From VMCP01 sp964592635 (GTDB taxonomy: Bacteria; Bacteroidota; Bacteroidia; NS11-12g; UBA955), in the NCBI GenBank assembly GCA_964592635.1, contig CAZQFZ010000005.1, positions 1-49,605 of the forward strand: 49,605 nucleotides of DNA, read 5' to 3'. The notes beneath the pieces are model-generated. The model made no database searches. It saw only the letters and a program-made list of their open reading frames with translations, and had not been told where the DNA came from. Numbering within the stretch: the first letter of the stretch is position 1; each line of letters begins with the position of its first letter. Of the stretch, positions 41,844 to 49,605 are shown one piece after another. The position numbers and the translations under genes were made by a program.

Positions 41844-42413
41844 ATGGAAACCAATATTAATTTAAACGAAGTTATCACGGTGTTTTTTACACTCTTTGCA
41901 GTGATAGACATGTTGGGATCTATTCCCATTTTGGTTTCGTTGAAACAGAAAATTCCGGATATTCATCCCGGAATAGTAACACTCGCATCTGCTTCATTAA
42001 TGATTGGCTTTCTTTATATTGGTGAATATTTTTTAAAGTATATCGGAATTGATTTGCAGAGTTTTGCGCTTGCTGGTAGTATTGTAATGTTTATCTTAGC
42101 CCTAGAAATGGTTTTAGGAATTGATATTTTCAGGGCGGATCCTGAAACTCCATCTGGAAGCATTATTCCAGTAGCATTTCCAATCATTGCAGGTTCAGGA
42201 ACTTTAACAACGATTTTATCTTTAAAGGCAATTTACGATAAAACAACTATTCTATTAGGAATAATCCCGAATATATTTCTGGTGTTTTTAGTGTTACACA
42301 CTACAGGATGGTTTGAAAAGAAAATCGGAAAATCGGGAATGATGGTAATGCGAAAATTCTTTGGTGTGATACTACTTGCAATTGCTGTAAAACTTTTTAA
42401 ATCAAATATTTAA
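41844..42413 (+). CDS. MarC-family integral membrane protein (UPF0056)
   Basis: 189 residues with six predicted membrane helices. The family is recognised by FFTLFAVIDMLGSIPIL at the N-terminus, FILALEMVLGIDIFR, IPVAFPIIAGSGTLTTILSL and the C-terminal RKFFGVILLAIAVKLF. MarC proteins are conserved six-helix proteins. The earlier link to multiple antibiotic resistance is not supported experimentally, and the function is unknown. It is convergent with the glycosyltransferase gene, with 23 nt between. Confidence 0.88.
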   Translation: METNINLNEVITVFFTLFAVIDMLGSIPILVSLKQKIPDIHPGIVTLASASLMIGFLYIGEYFLKYIGIDLQSFALAGSIVMFILALEMVLGIDIFRADPETPSGSIIPVAFPIIAGSGTLTTILSLKAIYDKTTILLGIIPNIFLVFLVLHTTGWFEKKIGKSGMMVMRKFFGVILLAIAVKLFKSNI

Positions 42414-42436
42414 TTGGTTATTGATAAAATTATCCG

Positions 42437-43693
42437 CTAGTACACTGAACCATTTTTTAAGTATTCAATTAATTGTTCGGCATAATTTCTTCTATCAATT
42501 AATTTTAAGAGAGACGCATAATGAATATTTTCTCCCCTATTTTCGAAATCAAGACCATCCACCGATTTAATTGTGGAAACTTCAAACATGGTATTTAGCT
42601 TCATCAAAGCTTGTTTCATCTCACCTATTTGAAATGGATTAAAAAAATACACACCATTCAGGTATTTTTTAAATTCCTGAAATACATCGATATCGGAAAT
42701 GGATATTGGTACACCACATGATGCGGCTTCGAATAGCGGAATTCCAAATCCCTCAAACAAACTAGGATAAATAAAACCCGCAGAATTGACTAAATATTCT
42801 ACCAGTTGTGTATCGTTACAATTTGAGATAATAGTTACATTTTTATTCAAATTGTAATCTGCAATTTTATGATTGATTTTATCTATTTCATTGCGAGTTC
42901 CAGAACCAATCAACAAAAGATTCTTAACTGAAATATTCTCGTTATTTGATTGCAGATATTCGTAAAATGCATCAATTAATCGGATGTGATTTTTTCGAGA
43001 ATTGAACGAAGAGTGATAAACAAAATAAGGAATATTTGTATTGGGTTTCCAGTGTAATTTGTCGAAAATGCTCTTAATTGGTTGATAATGTACCGTTTCT
43101 ATTAGCTGTTTTTTTCTTTGTTTTAATGGGATGCTGCCCAAATTATGAACGTCTAGTAACGTAGCTTGACTGGTAAATATAATTAAATCCGAATTTCTAA
43201 GTGCGTGAAAAGTTTTGCGTTTATAAATGCAACGGTCAAACCATTTATATTGTTCTGGATATTTTAGAAAGATGATATCGTGAATGGTAGTAGCAGTTTT
43301 AACTGAACCGCTTAAATTCGAAGGGATTTCATTGGATAGTCCGTGAAAAACATCCAAGTTTAGGTCAGTGATGGGCTTTTTTACTCCGAATCGCCGCCAC
43401 CAATTTTGCATTATTTTACTATTCCAACCCGACACTACTAATTTAAGTTGCGGATAATATTTGTGTTGATAAACATTTTTTTGATTGGGGATGTTTTCAA
43501 AGTGGTAGGCATCCCAAACTTTGGAATTCTTTAAAAAATGTCCTGGTTTTTGAACGGGAAATTTAGGAGTAAATAAGAAAATTTCCGTGTACGGACTATA
43601 TTGGAGAATGGATTCAATACTAACTCGCGCATAACTCCCTAAACCCGTGGGATTATGGAAAGCGCGTTTCGCATCAAATCCAATTTTAAACAT
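42437..43693 (-). CDS. Family 4-type glycosyltransferase (GT-B fold)
   Basis: 418 residues. The N-terminal half has the GFDAKRAFHNPTGLGSYAR acceptor-side motif. The C-terminal half carries the nucleotide-sugar EX7E region: YPSLFEGFGIPLFEAASCGVP. Retaining GT4 enzymes add sugars to lipid or protein glycans such as O-antigen or capsule. Donor and acceptor are unknown. It stands alone between the convergent marC and dapD, with no other sugar genes close by. Confidence 0.85.
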   Translation of the reverse strand: MFKIGFDAKRAFHNPTGLGSYARVSIESILQYSPYTEIFLFTPKFPVQKPGHFLKNSKVWDAYHFENIPNQKNVYQHKYYPQLKLVVSGWNSKIMQNWWRRFGVKKPITDLNLDVFHGLSNEIPSNLSGSVKTATTIHDIIFLKYPEQYKWFDRCIYKRKTFHALRNSDLIIFTSQATLLDVHNLGSIPLKQRKKQLIETVHYQPIKSIFDKLHWKPNTNIPYFVYHSSFNSRKNHIRLIDAFYEYLQSNNENISVKNLLLIGSGTRNEIDKINHKIADYNLNKNVTIISNCNDTQLVEYLVNSAGFIYPSLFEGFGIPLFEAASCGVPISISDIDVFQEFKKYLNGVYFFNPFQIGEMKQALMKLNTMFEVSTIKSVDGLDFENRGENIHYASLLKLIDRRNYAEQLIEYLKNGSVY

Positions 43694-43733
43694 ATTTCGG
43701 AATTATAAAATTATATATAGGATGGGTTATTTT

Positions 43734-43766
43734 GAAATGCTTCATTAACTGAATTAAAAGCATTTC
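43734..43766. terminator. Bulged hairpin between dapD and the glycosyltransferase gene
   Basis: GAAATGCTT (43734-43742) pairs with AAGCATTTC (43758-43766). Inside, TTAA pairs with TTAA around a 5-nt loop after a 2-nt bulge. There is no T run in either direction, so it may stabilise the dapD mRNA end rather than terminate it. A 14-nt palindrome (TTCTATTAATAGAA) follows. Confidence 0.35.
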
Positions 43767-43831
43767 TATTAATAGAATGTTTCTTATAAGTGGAATGCTC
43801 GTGTTTAATTCATGATTGCAATTTGAATTCA

Positions 43832-44647
43832 TTAAACCGCAACTCCGTAATCTCTCAACGCGTCATTTAATGAAGTTTTTTGATCTGTACTTGCTTTGCG
43901 TTCGCCAATAATTAAAGCTATGGGTACAAAAAACTCCCCGCCGGCAAACTCTTTTTTGATATTAGCAGGAATTACTACGCTTCTAGGAGGAATATACCCT
44001 TTGGGTAATTCTTCGCCTGTTTGGGCATTCATAATTTTTGTTGACATCGTTAGGGTTAATCCAGCGCCTAGTACTGCTTCCTTTCCGACATGAACTCCTT
44101 CAACAACAATACAACGACTTCCCACAAAAGCGCCATCCTCAATAATTACAGGGGCTGCTTGAACTGGCTCTAGTACGCCGCCAATCCCTACACCACCGCT
44201 TAAGTGGACATTTTTACCAATTTGAGCACAACTACCCACGGTGGCCCAAGTGTCCACCATGGTTCCTGAATCAACAAAAGCACCAATATTTACATACGAA
44301 GGCATTAATATAACTCCAGGCGCAATGAAGGCACCATGACGTGCCACTGCATGCGGTACTACACGAATGTTCAATTCATCATAATTTTGTTTTAATGGCA
44401 TTTTATCGTAAAACTCCAATGGACCAGCATTGGATTTTTCCATTTTTCTTGTGGGGAAATACAAGATTACCGCTTTTTTAATCCAATCATTGACTTTCCA
44501 AGTACCATCACTAAGTGGTTCGGCAACTCTTAATTTCCCTTTATCTAATTGTTCGATAATATCTTCTATGACTTTTATGTGATTCAAATCATTCAATAAT
44601 TCGCGGTTATTCCAAATTTGCTCGACAATTTCAGGGTACTTTTCCAT
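43832..44647 (-). CDS. dapD: 2,3,4,5-tetrahydropyridine-2,6-dicarboxylate N-succinyltransferase
   Basis: Succinyl-CoA-dependent enzyme of the succinylase branch of DAP/lysine synthesis. 271 residues, the usual length. The left-handed beta-helix repeats show GAFIAPGVILMPSYVNIGAFVDSG and GKNVHLSGGVGIGGV. The substrate-site segment DGAFVGSRCIVVEGVHVGKEAVLGAG follows, then the C-terminal helix with FFVPIALIIGERKAS. It is divergent from the peptidase gene, whose region begins 51 nt upstream. dapB lies 33 kb away in the same window. Confidence 0.95.
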   Translation of the reverse strand: MEKYPEIVEQIWNNRELLNDLNHIKVIEDIIEQLDKGKLRVAEPLSDGTWKVNDWIKKAVILYFPTRKMEKSNAGPLEFYDKMPLKQNYDELNIRVVPHAVARHGAFIAPGVILMPSYVNIGAFVDSGTMVDTWATVGSCAQIGKNVHLSGGVGIGGVLEPVQAAPVIIEDGAFVGSRCIVVEGVHVGKEAVLGAGLTLTMSTKIMNAQTGEELPKGYIPPRSVVIPANIKKEFAGGEFFVPIALIIGERKASTDQKTSLNDALRDYGVAV

Positions 44648-44698
44648 TATGATTCGTTAAATTGCAACAAAATTGCGAAACATTTTCGAAACCACCCT

Positions 44699-47281
44699 AT
44701 GAAAATACTAACATTTGCCACAAAAATCCGAGTTTTGTTTGTAATTGGAACTTTTGCTTCTTGTTTAACAGCTCAACAAAGCGCTTTTGAACCCGAAAAA
44801 ATTGCTTCTAAAATTGAACAAAAAGGCAGTAAAAATTTAGTTATTACCGATTGCTTTGGAATTCAAAATGCCCCGGTCTTTGGAAATCCTACATTTCTAA
44901 AATATCCTAGTAAAGATTTTAATATGATTCAGTTTGTGATGAACAAGTCAAGATCGAATCATTTGTATTTAATTCCAGCTTCAGAGGCATATAATGAAAA
45001 GAATACAAATTTATTTATTCATTTAGATAGTTTTACAGATGCATTAAAAACTGCCATAGTCATTTATAAAAATAAAACCGGAGAAAGCTTAAAAGATGAA
45101 AATATTAAGCTGAATAATGTTCCTACAATTAATTGGAATTCAGTATTTTCAGGTTGGTTTGAATACAATGGTTTTATCGTAAAATTGAATTTGGAATCCA
45201 GTCAATCTTGGAAATTCGAATCGAATTCGATTCGATTAAATAAGGATTCAAAATCTACGATGACCATGCAGGACAGTAAAGATCTTTCCACTTCACCAGT
45301 TGGATTGAATTTGAGTGTATTATACAAAGTCGAAGATAATTCGGGAACATCTCTATCGTTAGTCAATTACAATGCTACTAATATACTTGGAAGAACGGCG
45401 TATATAAAAGATCATAATTTATATGTAGTTGGAAACGATCAAGAAAAGAGGCAAATCACCACCGATGGTAAGGAAGGAATAGTTTACGGACAATCGGTAC
45501 ACAGAAATGAGTTTGGAATTAACGGTGGTATGTTTTGGTCCAATGACTTGAGTCAATTGGCTTTCTATAGAATGGATGAAAGCAGGGTAACTAAATATCC
45601 GATGTTTGATATAAAACCACGACCTGCTCAACCAACTGAAATTCGATATCCGATGGCGGGAGATTCAAGTCATACGGTTACATTAGGCATTTACAACCTA
45701 CAAACGCAAAAGACCATTTATTTGAATACTCAGGGTAGTTACGACCACTATTTAACAAATATTACATGGGCACCAGACGGTAAATCTATTTATTTATTTT
45801 GGGTAAACCGTGATCAAAACAAAACTGAATTGCGGGAGTATTCATTGGTAGATGGAAATTTGATAAAAATTCATTTGGAATACACCCATCCCAAGTACAC
45901 TGAACCTGAAAATGGTTTAATATTCTCTAAATCCATTCCAGAAGGATTCATATTTCAAAGTGAACATAGCGGATTTAACCATTTATATTTATACCTGAAA
46001 AATAACACGAACATCCCCAAAAAGATAAAAGCAAATAAAAATACACAAATATTTGCGGATGGAGGTGTATTTAATCATTATGGTTTCTTGTTTCCCATCA
46101 CACAAGGAAATTGGGAAGTAACGGAGGTTTTGGGATTAGATGCAACTGAAAATCAAATAATTTATTTAAGTACATACAGTTCTAAAGGCAATGAACAAGG
46201 TGCATTAAACCGAGTGCCGTTGATTTCCAATATACAAACTGGTGAAACTAAATGGATTCATAAAGCAGTAAACAGATCAATTACCAATGAAAGAAACAAA
46301 AACAATAATGAATCTGAATTATTAGAGGAGTACGTTCAATTGGCATTGTGGATGCCAGGAGTAAATAAATTATTGCTTCAAACATCTACAATTTCACAGC
46401 CAATGAATTTGTACTCAGTTGATTTGACAGAAGTGATGGTAAATTCGAAATCCAATAAAAAAATAGCAACCGCACTCTTATTTTATGCAGCTTCAAATCC
46501 AACTGCCAATTTTAATATGGGAGAAGTTAAATTAGAGTCTATTAAAAATCAAGGTGTTGTATTGTTTCAACGCACGTTTTTACCTCCCAATTTTGATTCC
46601 AATAAAAAGTATCCTGTGGTAGTTTATTTGTATGGAGGGCCTCATGCGCAAATGGTAACCAATGGTTGGTTGGGTGGTGGAAATCTGTGGATGGCGTATA
46701 TGGCCTCTGAAGGGTATATTGTTTACACTATAGACAATAGAGGATCTTCTCACCGTGGTTTGGATTTTGAAAATGCTACACATAGAAACCTAGGCACAAT
46801 TGAAATGCAGGATCAATTACTTGGATTAGATTATTTAAAAAGCCTTCCTTACGTTGATAGTACAAGAATTGGTGTTCACGGTTGGAGTTTTGGAGGATTT
46901 ATGACCACCTCATTAATGACTCGTTTTCCTGGAAAATACAAAGTAGGTATTGCAGGAGGTCCAGTAATTGATTGGAGTTTTTACGAAATCATGTACACTG
47001 AACGTTACATGGATAGACCCGATGAAAATCCAAATGGATATGCGCAGAATAACCTATTGAATCATGCACACAAATTACAAGGGCCATTGTTAATGATACA
47101 TGGAGCAGATGATGATGTGGTTGTTTGGCAACACAGTTTAATGTTTGCTGATAAATGTGTGAAATCAATGAACACAAAACTGGATTATTTTGTTTATCCG
47201 GGTCACAAACACAATGTTGTTGGTCGCGATCGGGCTCATTTGTATAAAAAAATCAGCGAATATTTCTTTGAAAAGTTATAA
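44699..47281 (+). CDS. Prolyl oligopeptidase-family (DPP-IV-like, S9) peptidase
   Basis: 860 residues from ATG 44699, which starts a proper signal peptide (LTFATKIRVLFVIGTFASCLTAQ). The open frame begins at 44618 but the leading 27 residues lack a signal and overlap the dapD start. An N-terminal beta-propeller (DPP4_N type) is followed by the alpha/beta hydrolase domain with the nucleophile Ser730 in VHGWSFGGFMT. The acid region is MIHGADDDVV and the His region YPGHKHNV. Predicted periplasmic or surface dipeptidase cutting after Pro/Ala, feeding the amino acid pool that the APC permease could take up. Confidence 0.92.
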   Translation: MKILTFATKIRVLFVIGTFASCLTAQQSAFEPEKIASKIEQKGSKNLVITDCFGIQNAPVFGNPTFLKYPSKDFNMIQFVMNKSRSNHLYLIPASEAYNEKNTNLFIHLDSFTDALKTAIVIYKNKTGESLKDENIKLNNVPTINWNSVFSGWFEYNGFIVKLNLESSQSWKFESNSIRLNKDSKSTMTMQDSKDLSTSPVGLNLSVLYKVEDNSGTSLSLVNYNATNILGRTAYIKDHNLYVVGNDQEKRQITTDGKEGIVYGQSVHRNEFGINGGMFWSNDLSQLAFYRMDESRVTKYPMFDIKPRPAQPTEIRYPMAGDSSHTVTLGIYNLQTQKTIYLNTQGSYDHYLTNITWAPDGKSIYLFWVNRDQNKTELREYSLVDGNLIKIHLEYTHPKYTEPENGLIFSKSIPEGFIFQSEHSGFNHLYLYLKNNTNIPKKIKANKNTQIFADGGVFNHYGFLFPITQGNWEVTEVLGLDATENQIIYLSTYSSKGNEQGALNRVPLISNIQTGETKWIHKAVNRSITNERNKNNNESELLEEYVQLALWMPGVNKLLLQTSTISQPMNLYSVDLTEVMVNSKSNKKIATALLFYAASNPTANFNMGEVKLESIKNQGVVLFQRTFLPPNFDSNKKYPVVVYLYGGPHAQMVTNGWLGGGNLWMAYMASEGYIVYTIDNRGSSHRGLDFENATHRNLGTIEMQDQLLGLDYLKSLPYVDSTRIGVHGWSFGGFMTTSLMTRFPGKYKVGIAGGPVIDWSFYEIMYTERYMDRPDENPNGYAQNNLLNHAHKLQGPLLMIHGADDDVVVWQHSLMFADKCVKSMNTKLDYFVYPGHKHNVVGRDRAHLYKKISEYFFEKL

Positions 47282-47344
47282 TGGATTGTTTGTTGGAATG
47301 TGTTTGATTGGGAACTATTTTGAGATAGAATAAAATAATCTGTG

Positions 47345-48214
47345 ATGGAATTTGAAATAGTTGAATGTCCGCGAGATGCCATGCAAGGCATATCGGAATT
47401 CATAGATAGTAACAAGAAGGTTGAATATTTAAAAAAGCTCATTTCAAAAGGATTTGATGTGTTGGATTGTGGCAGTTTTGTAAATCCTTCTGCCGTTCCT
47501 CAGATGTCGGATACAGCCGAGGTTATTCAAAGAATTTCTGAATACCGCGATGAATTGAACGTTACAACACATTCCAAATTTTTAGTGATCGTAGCAAATC
47601 AGCGGGGAGCTGCACGAGCTTCTGCATTTTCTTCGATTGATTTTTTGGGTTATCCATTTTCAGTATCTGAAGAGTTTCAAAGAAGAAATACGAATTCAAC
47701 CAGAGAAAATGCCTTTATCGAATTGGCAAAAATTCAGGAGATTGCTATTTCAGCTGGGAAAAATGTGGTGGCCTATATGAGTATGGGATTTGGCAATCCT
47801 TATGGAGAGGAATACTCAGCCGAATTGGTTTTTCGTTGGGCAGAACGAATTGCGAGTTTAGGTGTTCGAATCATCTCAATTTCAGATACGACGAGCAACG
47901 CCACTCCTGAATTGATAGATCAATTGTACACCACTTTAATACCAAAGTTGCCTCATGTGAAATTTGGGGCTCATTTGCATGCACCAGCAGATGATTGGCA
48001 AACAAAAATCCAGGCTTGTATAGACGCAGGCGTAAGACGTTTTGATGGGGCTATTTTGGGTTTCGGGGGATGTCCTTTCGCTAAAAACGATTTAGTAGGA
48101 AACATTCCTACAGAGGGATTATTGGATTTGCTGAAAAGCAAATACCGTTTTGATAGAATAAGTTTGGATGACCAAATAATATTGTTAGCCAACCAAACTT
48201 ATCACAATTTGTAA
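47345..48214 (+). CDS. Hydroxymethylglutaryl-CoA lyase
   Basis: Splits HMG-CoA into acetyl-CoA and acetoacetate, the last step of leucine degradation. 289 residues from ATG 47345; a GTG three bases earlier is an alternative. The N-terminal ECPRDAMQG motif, the catalytic VLDCGSFVNP and the signature DGAILGFGGCPFAKNDLVGN (with the catalytic-site Cys) are present. No other leucine-catabolic gene is nearby. It is 63 nt behind the peptidase gene. Confidence 0.92.
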   Translation: MEFEIVECPRDAMQGISEFIDSNKKVEYLKKLISKGFDVLDCGSFVNPSAVPQMSDTAEVIQRISEYRDELNVTTHSKFLVIVANQRGAARASAFSSIDFLGYPFSVSEEFQRRNTNSTRENAFIELAKIQEIAISAGKNVVAYMSMGFGNPYGEEYSAELVFRWAERIASLGVRIISISDTTSNATPELIDQLYTTLIPKLPHVKFGAHLHAPADDWQTKIQACIDAGVRRFDGAILGFGGCPFAKNDLVGNIPTEGLLDLLKSKYRFDRISLDDQIILLANQTYHNL

Positions 48215-48215
48215 A

Positions 48216-48542
48216 TCAACCCACTTTCTGTAAGCGAATTAATTCAATCAGAGTATCGAGTTTCTGAAGAATTAAATCTTGATACTCGGTACTTTTTGCT
48301 TTGATAACAATTGAAGATGGATTCCCACCTAGCTCATTAGAATCCTCTGTTTCAAATAAATCAGTTGGAGTAATTCCGAGAGTTTCGCAAATTTTCTCTA
48401 GTGTATCCACTCTCATGGATTGCTTTTTAAGCATGTAGTGAAATCCTTGCTCACTCAACCCACACAATCTAGCCAGCTCTTTAATTGGAATTCTCTTTGC
48501 TGCGGCTAGATTTTTAATCTTGTTGTAATCTAGTTTACTCAC
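48216..48542 (-). CDS. Small XRE-family DNA-binding protein
   Basis: 108 residues. An N-terminal helix-turn-helix (about 6-62) is seen in AAAKRIPIKELARLCGLSEQGFHYMLKKQSMRVDTLEKICETLGI. The C-terminal 40 residues form a short helical/coiled-coil segment (YQDLILQKLDTLIELIRLQ) that probably dimerises it. No peptidase domain. It is convergent with the HMG-CoA lyase gene, whose stop is 1 nt away, and no partner toxin is found. Confidence 0.8.
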   Translation of the reverse strand: MSKLDYNKIKNLAAAKRIPIKELARLCGLSEQGFHYMLKKQSMRVDTLEKICETLGITPTDLFETEDSNELGGNPSSIVIKAKSTEYQDLILQKLDTLIELIRLQKVG

Positions 48543-48701
48543 GTTTCAAGGTATTAGTTTGGCATAAAAATTTTTGCGGTTTCTATTAAAACTTGAATTT
48601 TGAGTAAATATTTTGTCAGCTTTAAAATATTTAATTAGAAACTGCGTTAACATCAATTAATTTTATATTTATATGATTGATTATCAACACATTGAAAACG
48701 A

Positions 48702-48788
48702 ATGAAACTATTTTTTAGTATATTTTATTGCAGTAGTATGATTTTAACTACTAAAAACAATCATACGAATAATTCTAGTTTAGATTGA
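48702..48788 (+). CDS. Possible 28-residue peptide
   Basis: A small open frame, MKLFFSIFYCSSMILTTKNN and eight more residues, with a hydrophobic N-terminal part. It spans the GTATGATT/AATCATAC hairpin (48736-48766), so the conservation of either could be structural. I see no promoter or ribosome site that would argue for translation. Confidence 0.15.
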   Translation: MKLFFSIFYCSSMILTTKNNHTNNSSLD

Positions 48789-48829
48789 ATTACAACAAAA
48801 AATATTAACATAAGAAAGTAATCATCCAA

Positions 48830-49552
48830 TTAAAATTTTTTCTTCTTTAAAATTTCCAAAACCGAATCTTTATAATTCTTACCAATAGGAATTTCAATAT
48901 CTCCTTCCAACACTAAAGAAGTATTTTGGATTAGTTTAATTTTATTGATGGCAATAATAAAGCTTCGGTGTACTCTGAGAAACAAATCATTAGGTAATCC
49001 GTTTTCCATATTTCTCATTGTTTGCAAAGTAACAACGCGTTTGTCTGGACCAGTCCAAATTTTAACGTAATCGGCAAATGCCTCCACATGGTGAATGTCT
49101 TTAAATTGAACTTTCTGGTGTTCGCCATCTACTTTTACATAAACGTAATCGTCTTTAGGTTCAGCAATTTCATTATTGGCATTGCGGTACTCAATGTACT
49201 CATCCAATCTTTTGATTGCTTTAGACAGACGGTCTGGAGATATGGGTTTTAGCATGTAATCCAATGCTTCAAATTCAAATGCATCGGCTGCAAAGTTTTG
49301 AAATGCAGTAGTAAAAATAATTGCATATGGCATGGGATACACTTCTTTGATGAATTCAAGACCAGTTTGACCTGGCATTTGAATATCCGAAAAGAGTACA
49401 TCGGGTTTCAATTCCTCGAGTTTTTCTCTTAAACCATCTGTTGAATGAGCAGTGCCCAATATTTCGATGTTCTCATGTTTTTTTAGTAAACTCTCAAGAA
49501 CAGTTAATGCGAGTGGTTCGTCATCAACTAAAAATGCTTTAATTTTATTCAT
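48830..49552 (-). CDS. LytTR-family response regulator
   Basis: 240 residues. The receiver domain (1-120) shows the acidic pair DDEP near the N-terminus, the phospho-acceptor Asp in LFSDIQMPGQTG, then TTAF and LKPIS at the usual positions. A C-terminal LytTR DNA-binding domain (about 135-240) follows, with HVEAFADYVKIWT, VTLQTMRNME and FLRVHRSFIIAINKI. Its histidine kinase is not in the window. A partner may be encoded upstream on the right, beyond 49605. Confidence 0.92.
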   Translation of the reverse strand: MNKIKAFLVDDEPLALTVLESLLKKHENIEILGTAHSTDGLREKLEELKPDVLFSDIQMPGQTGLEFIKEVYPMPYAIIFTTAFQNFAADAFEFEALDYMLKPISPDRLSKAIKRLDEYIEYRNANNEIAEPKDDYVYVKVDGEHQKVQFKDIHHVEAFADYVKIWTGPDKRVVTLQTMRNMENGLPNDLFLRVHRSFIIAINKIKLIQNTSLVLEGDIEIPIGKNYKDSVLEILKKKKF

Positions 49553-49572
49553 ATTTTTCAGATTCTAAACGT

Positions 49573-49580
49573 TAAATTTG
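49573..49580 (+). promoter_or_regulatory. Candidate -7 box for a rightward gene leaving the window
   Basis: TAAATTTG, an exact match, with ATG at 49597 some 16 nt later. The reading frame runs off the window after three codons, so the gene cannot be named. Confidence 0.25.
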
Positions 49581-49605
49581 TGATTTTCTTGTGTTCATGT
49601 ACGAC

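Noticed and set aside
44618..44698. Peptidase frame starting at 44618
   Set aside because: The extra 27 residues lie before a normal signal peptide that starts at 44699 and overlap the start of dapD on the other strand.
1124..48192. Many antisense or out-of-frame open frames of 60-140 codons inside murF, nuo, ccmF, lepB, peptidase and others
   Set aside because: They lie wholly within convincing genes on another frame, lack family motifs and show the composition of shadow frames.
1..49605. Search for tRNA, rRNA, insertion sequences, integrases, attachment sites and CRISPR arrays
   Set aside because: No cloverleaf with a tRNA 3' end, no rRNA-like block, no transposase or integrase motif and no regularly spaced repeats were recognised by eye.

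Overview
This 49.6 kb window is AT-rich chromosomal DNA from a member of the Bacteroidota, most likely an aerobic, free-living Flavobacteriales-type organism. The evidence is family-level: a type IX secretion C-terminal sorting domain, a RemB-like outer-membrane protein, a short NuoG without the molybdopterin domain, a very long signal peptidase I, a DnaX ATPase without the usual zinc-binding cysteines, and promoter-like TAnnTTTG boxes with almost no Shine-Dalgarno sequences. I saw no rRNA, tRNA, insertion sequence, prophage or CRISPR array. Species cannot be named from the sequence alone.

Layout. 1-1018 is the N-terminal part of a secreted FG-GAP/VCBS-type protein (minus strand). murF (1095-2411, plus) converges on an eight-gene respiratory complex I operon nuoABCDEFGH (9291-2758, minus), with a strong bidirectional hairpin between them; nuoI-N are not here. 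9405-13786 holds a secreted CxxCH protein with a T9SS tail, mltG, dapB and lepB, closed by a clear terminator. 13899-15638 is a RemB-like barrel. 15746-18614 is a tightly overlapping minus-strand operon EVE-pyrR-pyrB-asparaginase, divergent from an XRE/S24 self-cleaving-type regulator. 19629-26167 (plus) carries pdhA, a TPR membrane protein, ribH, a DUF349 repeat protein, a degenerate methyltransferase-like protein, a thioesterase and a BrkB-family membrane protein. 26303-28586 (minus) has a DUF721 protein and an APC permease, separated by a tandem hairpin repeat.

28651-32108 (plus) is the most distinctive locus: a Cys-rich secreted protein, an HMA-domain lipoprotein and a TonB-dependent receptor. 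All three share vicinal Cys-Cys motifs, and I infer a metal (perhaps copper) capture and uptake system. 32146-39014 (minus) contains two small cytosolic genes and a cytochrome c maturation cluster ccmC-ccmD-ccmE-ccmF downstream of proline dehydrogenase. ccmD is a 48-residue gene that is easy to miss, and CcmE has Cys instead of His as heme ligand.

39071-41132 is dnaX split into two frames exactly at a run of 11 adenines, a strong candidate for transcriptional slippage that yields gamma- and tau-like products. 41258-49552 holds a thioredoxin-like protein, MarC, a glycosyltransferase, dapD, a DPP-IV-like S9 peptidase, HMG-CoA lyase, a small XRE regulator and a LytTR response regulator. murF, dapB, dapD and mltG together serve peptidoglycan synthesis and remodelling. 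nuo, ccm and pdhA serve aerobic respiration.
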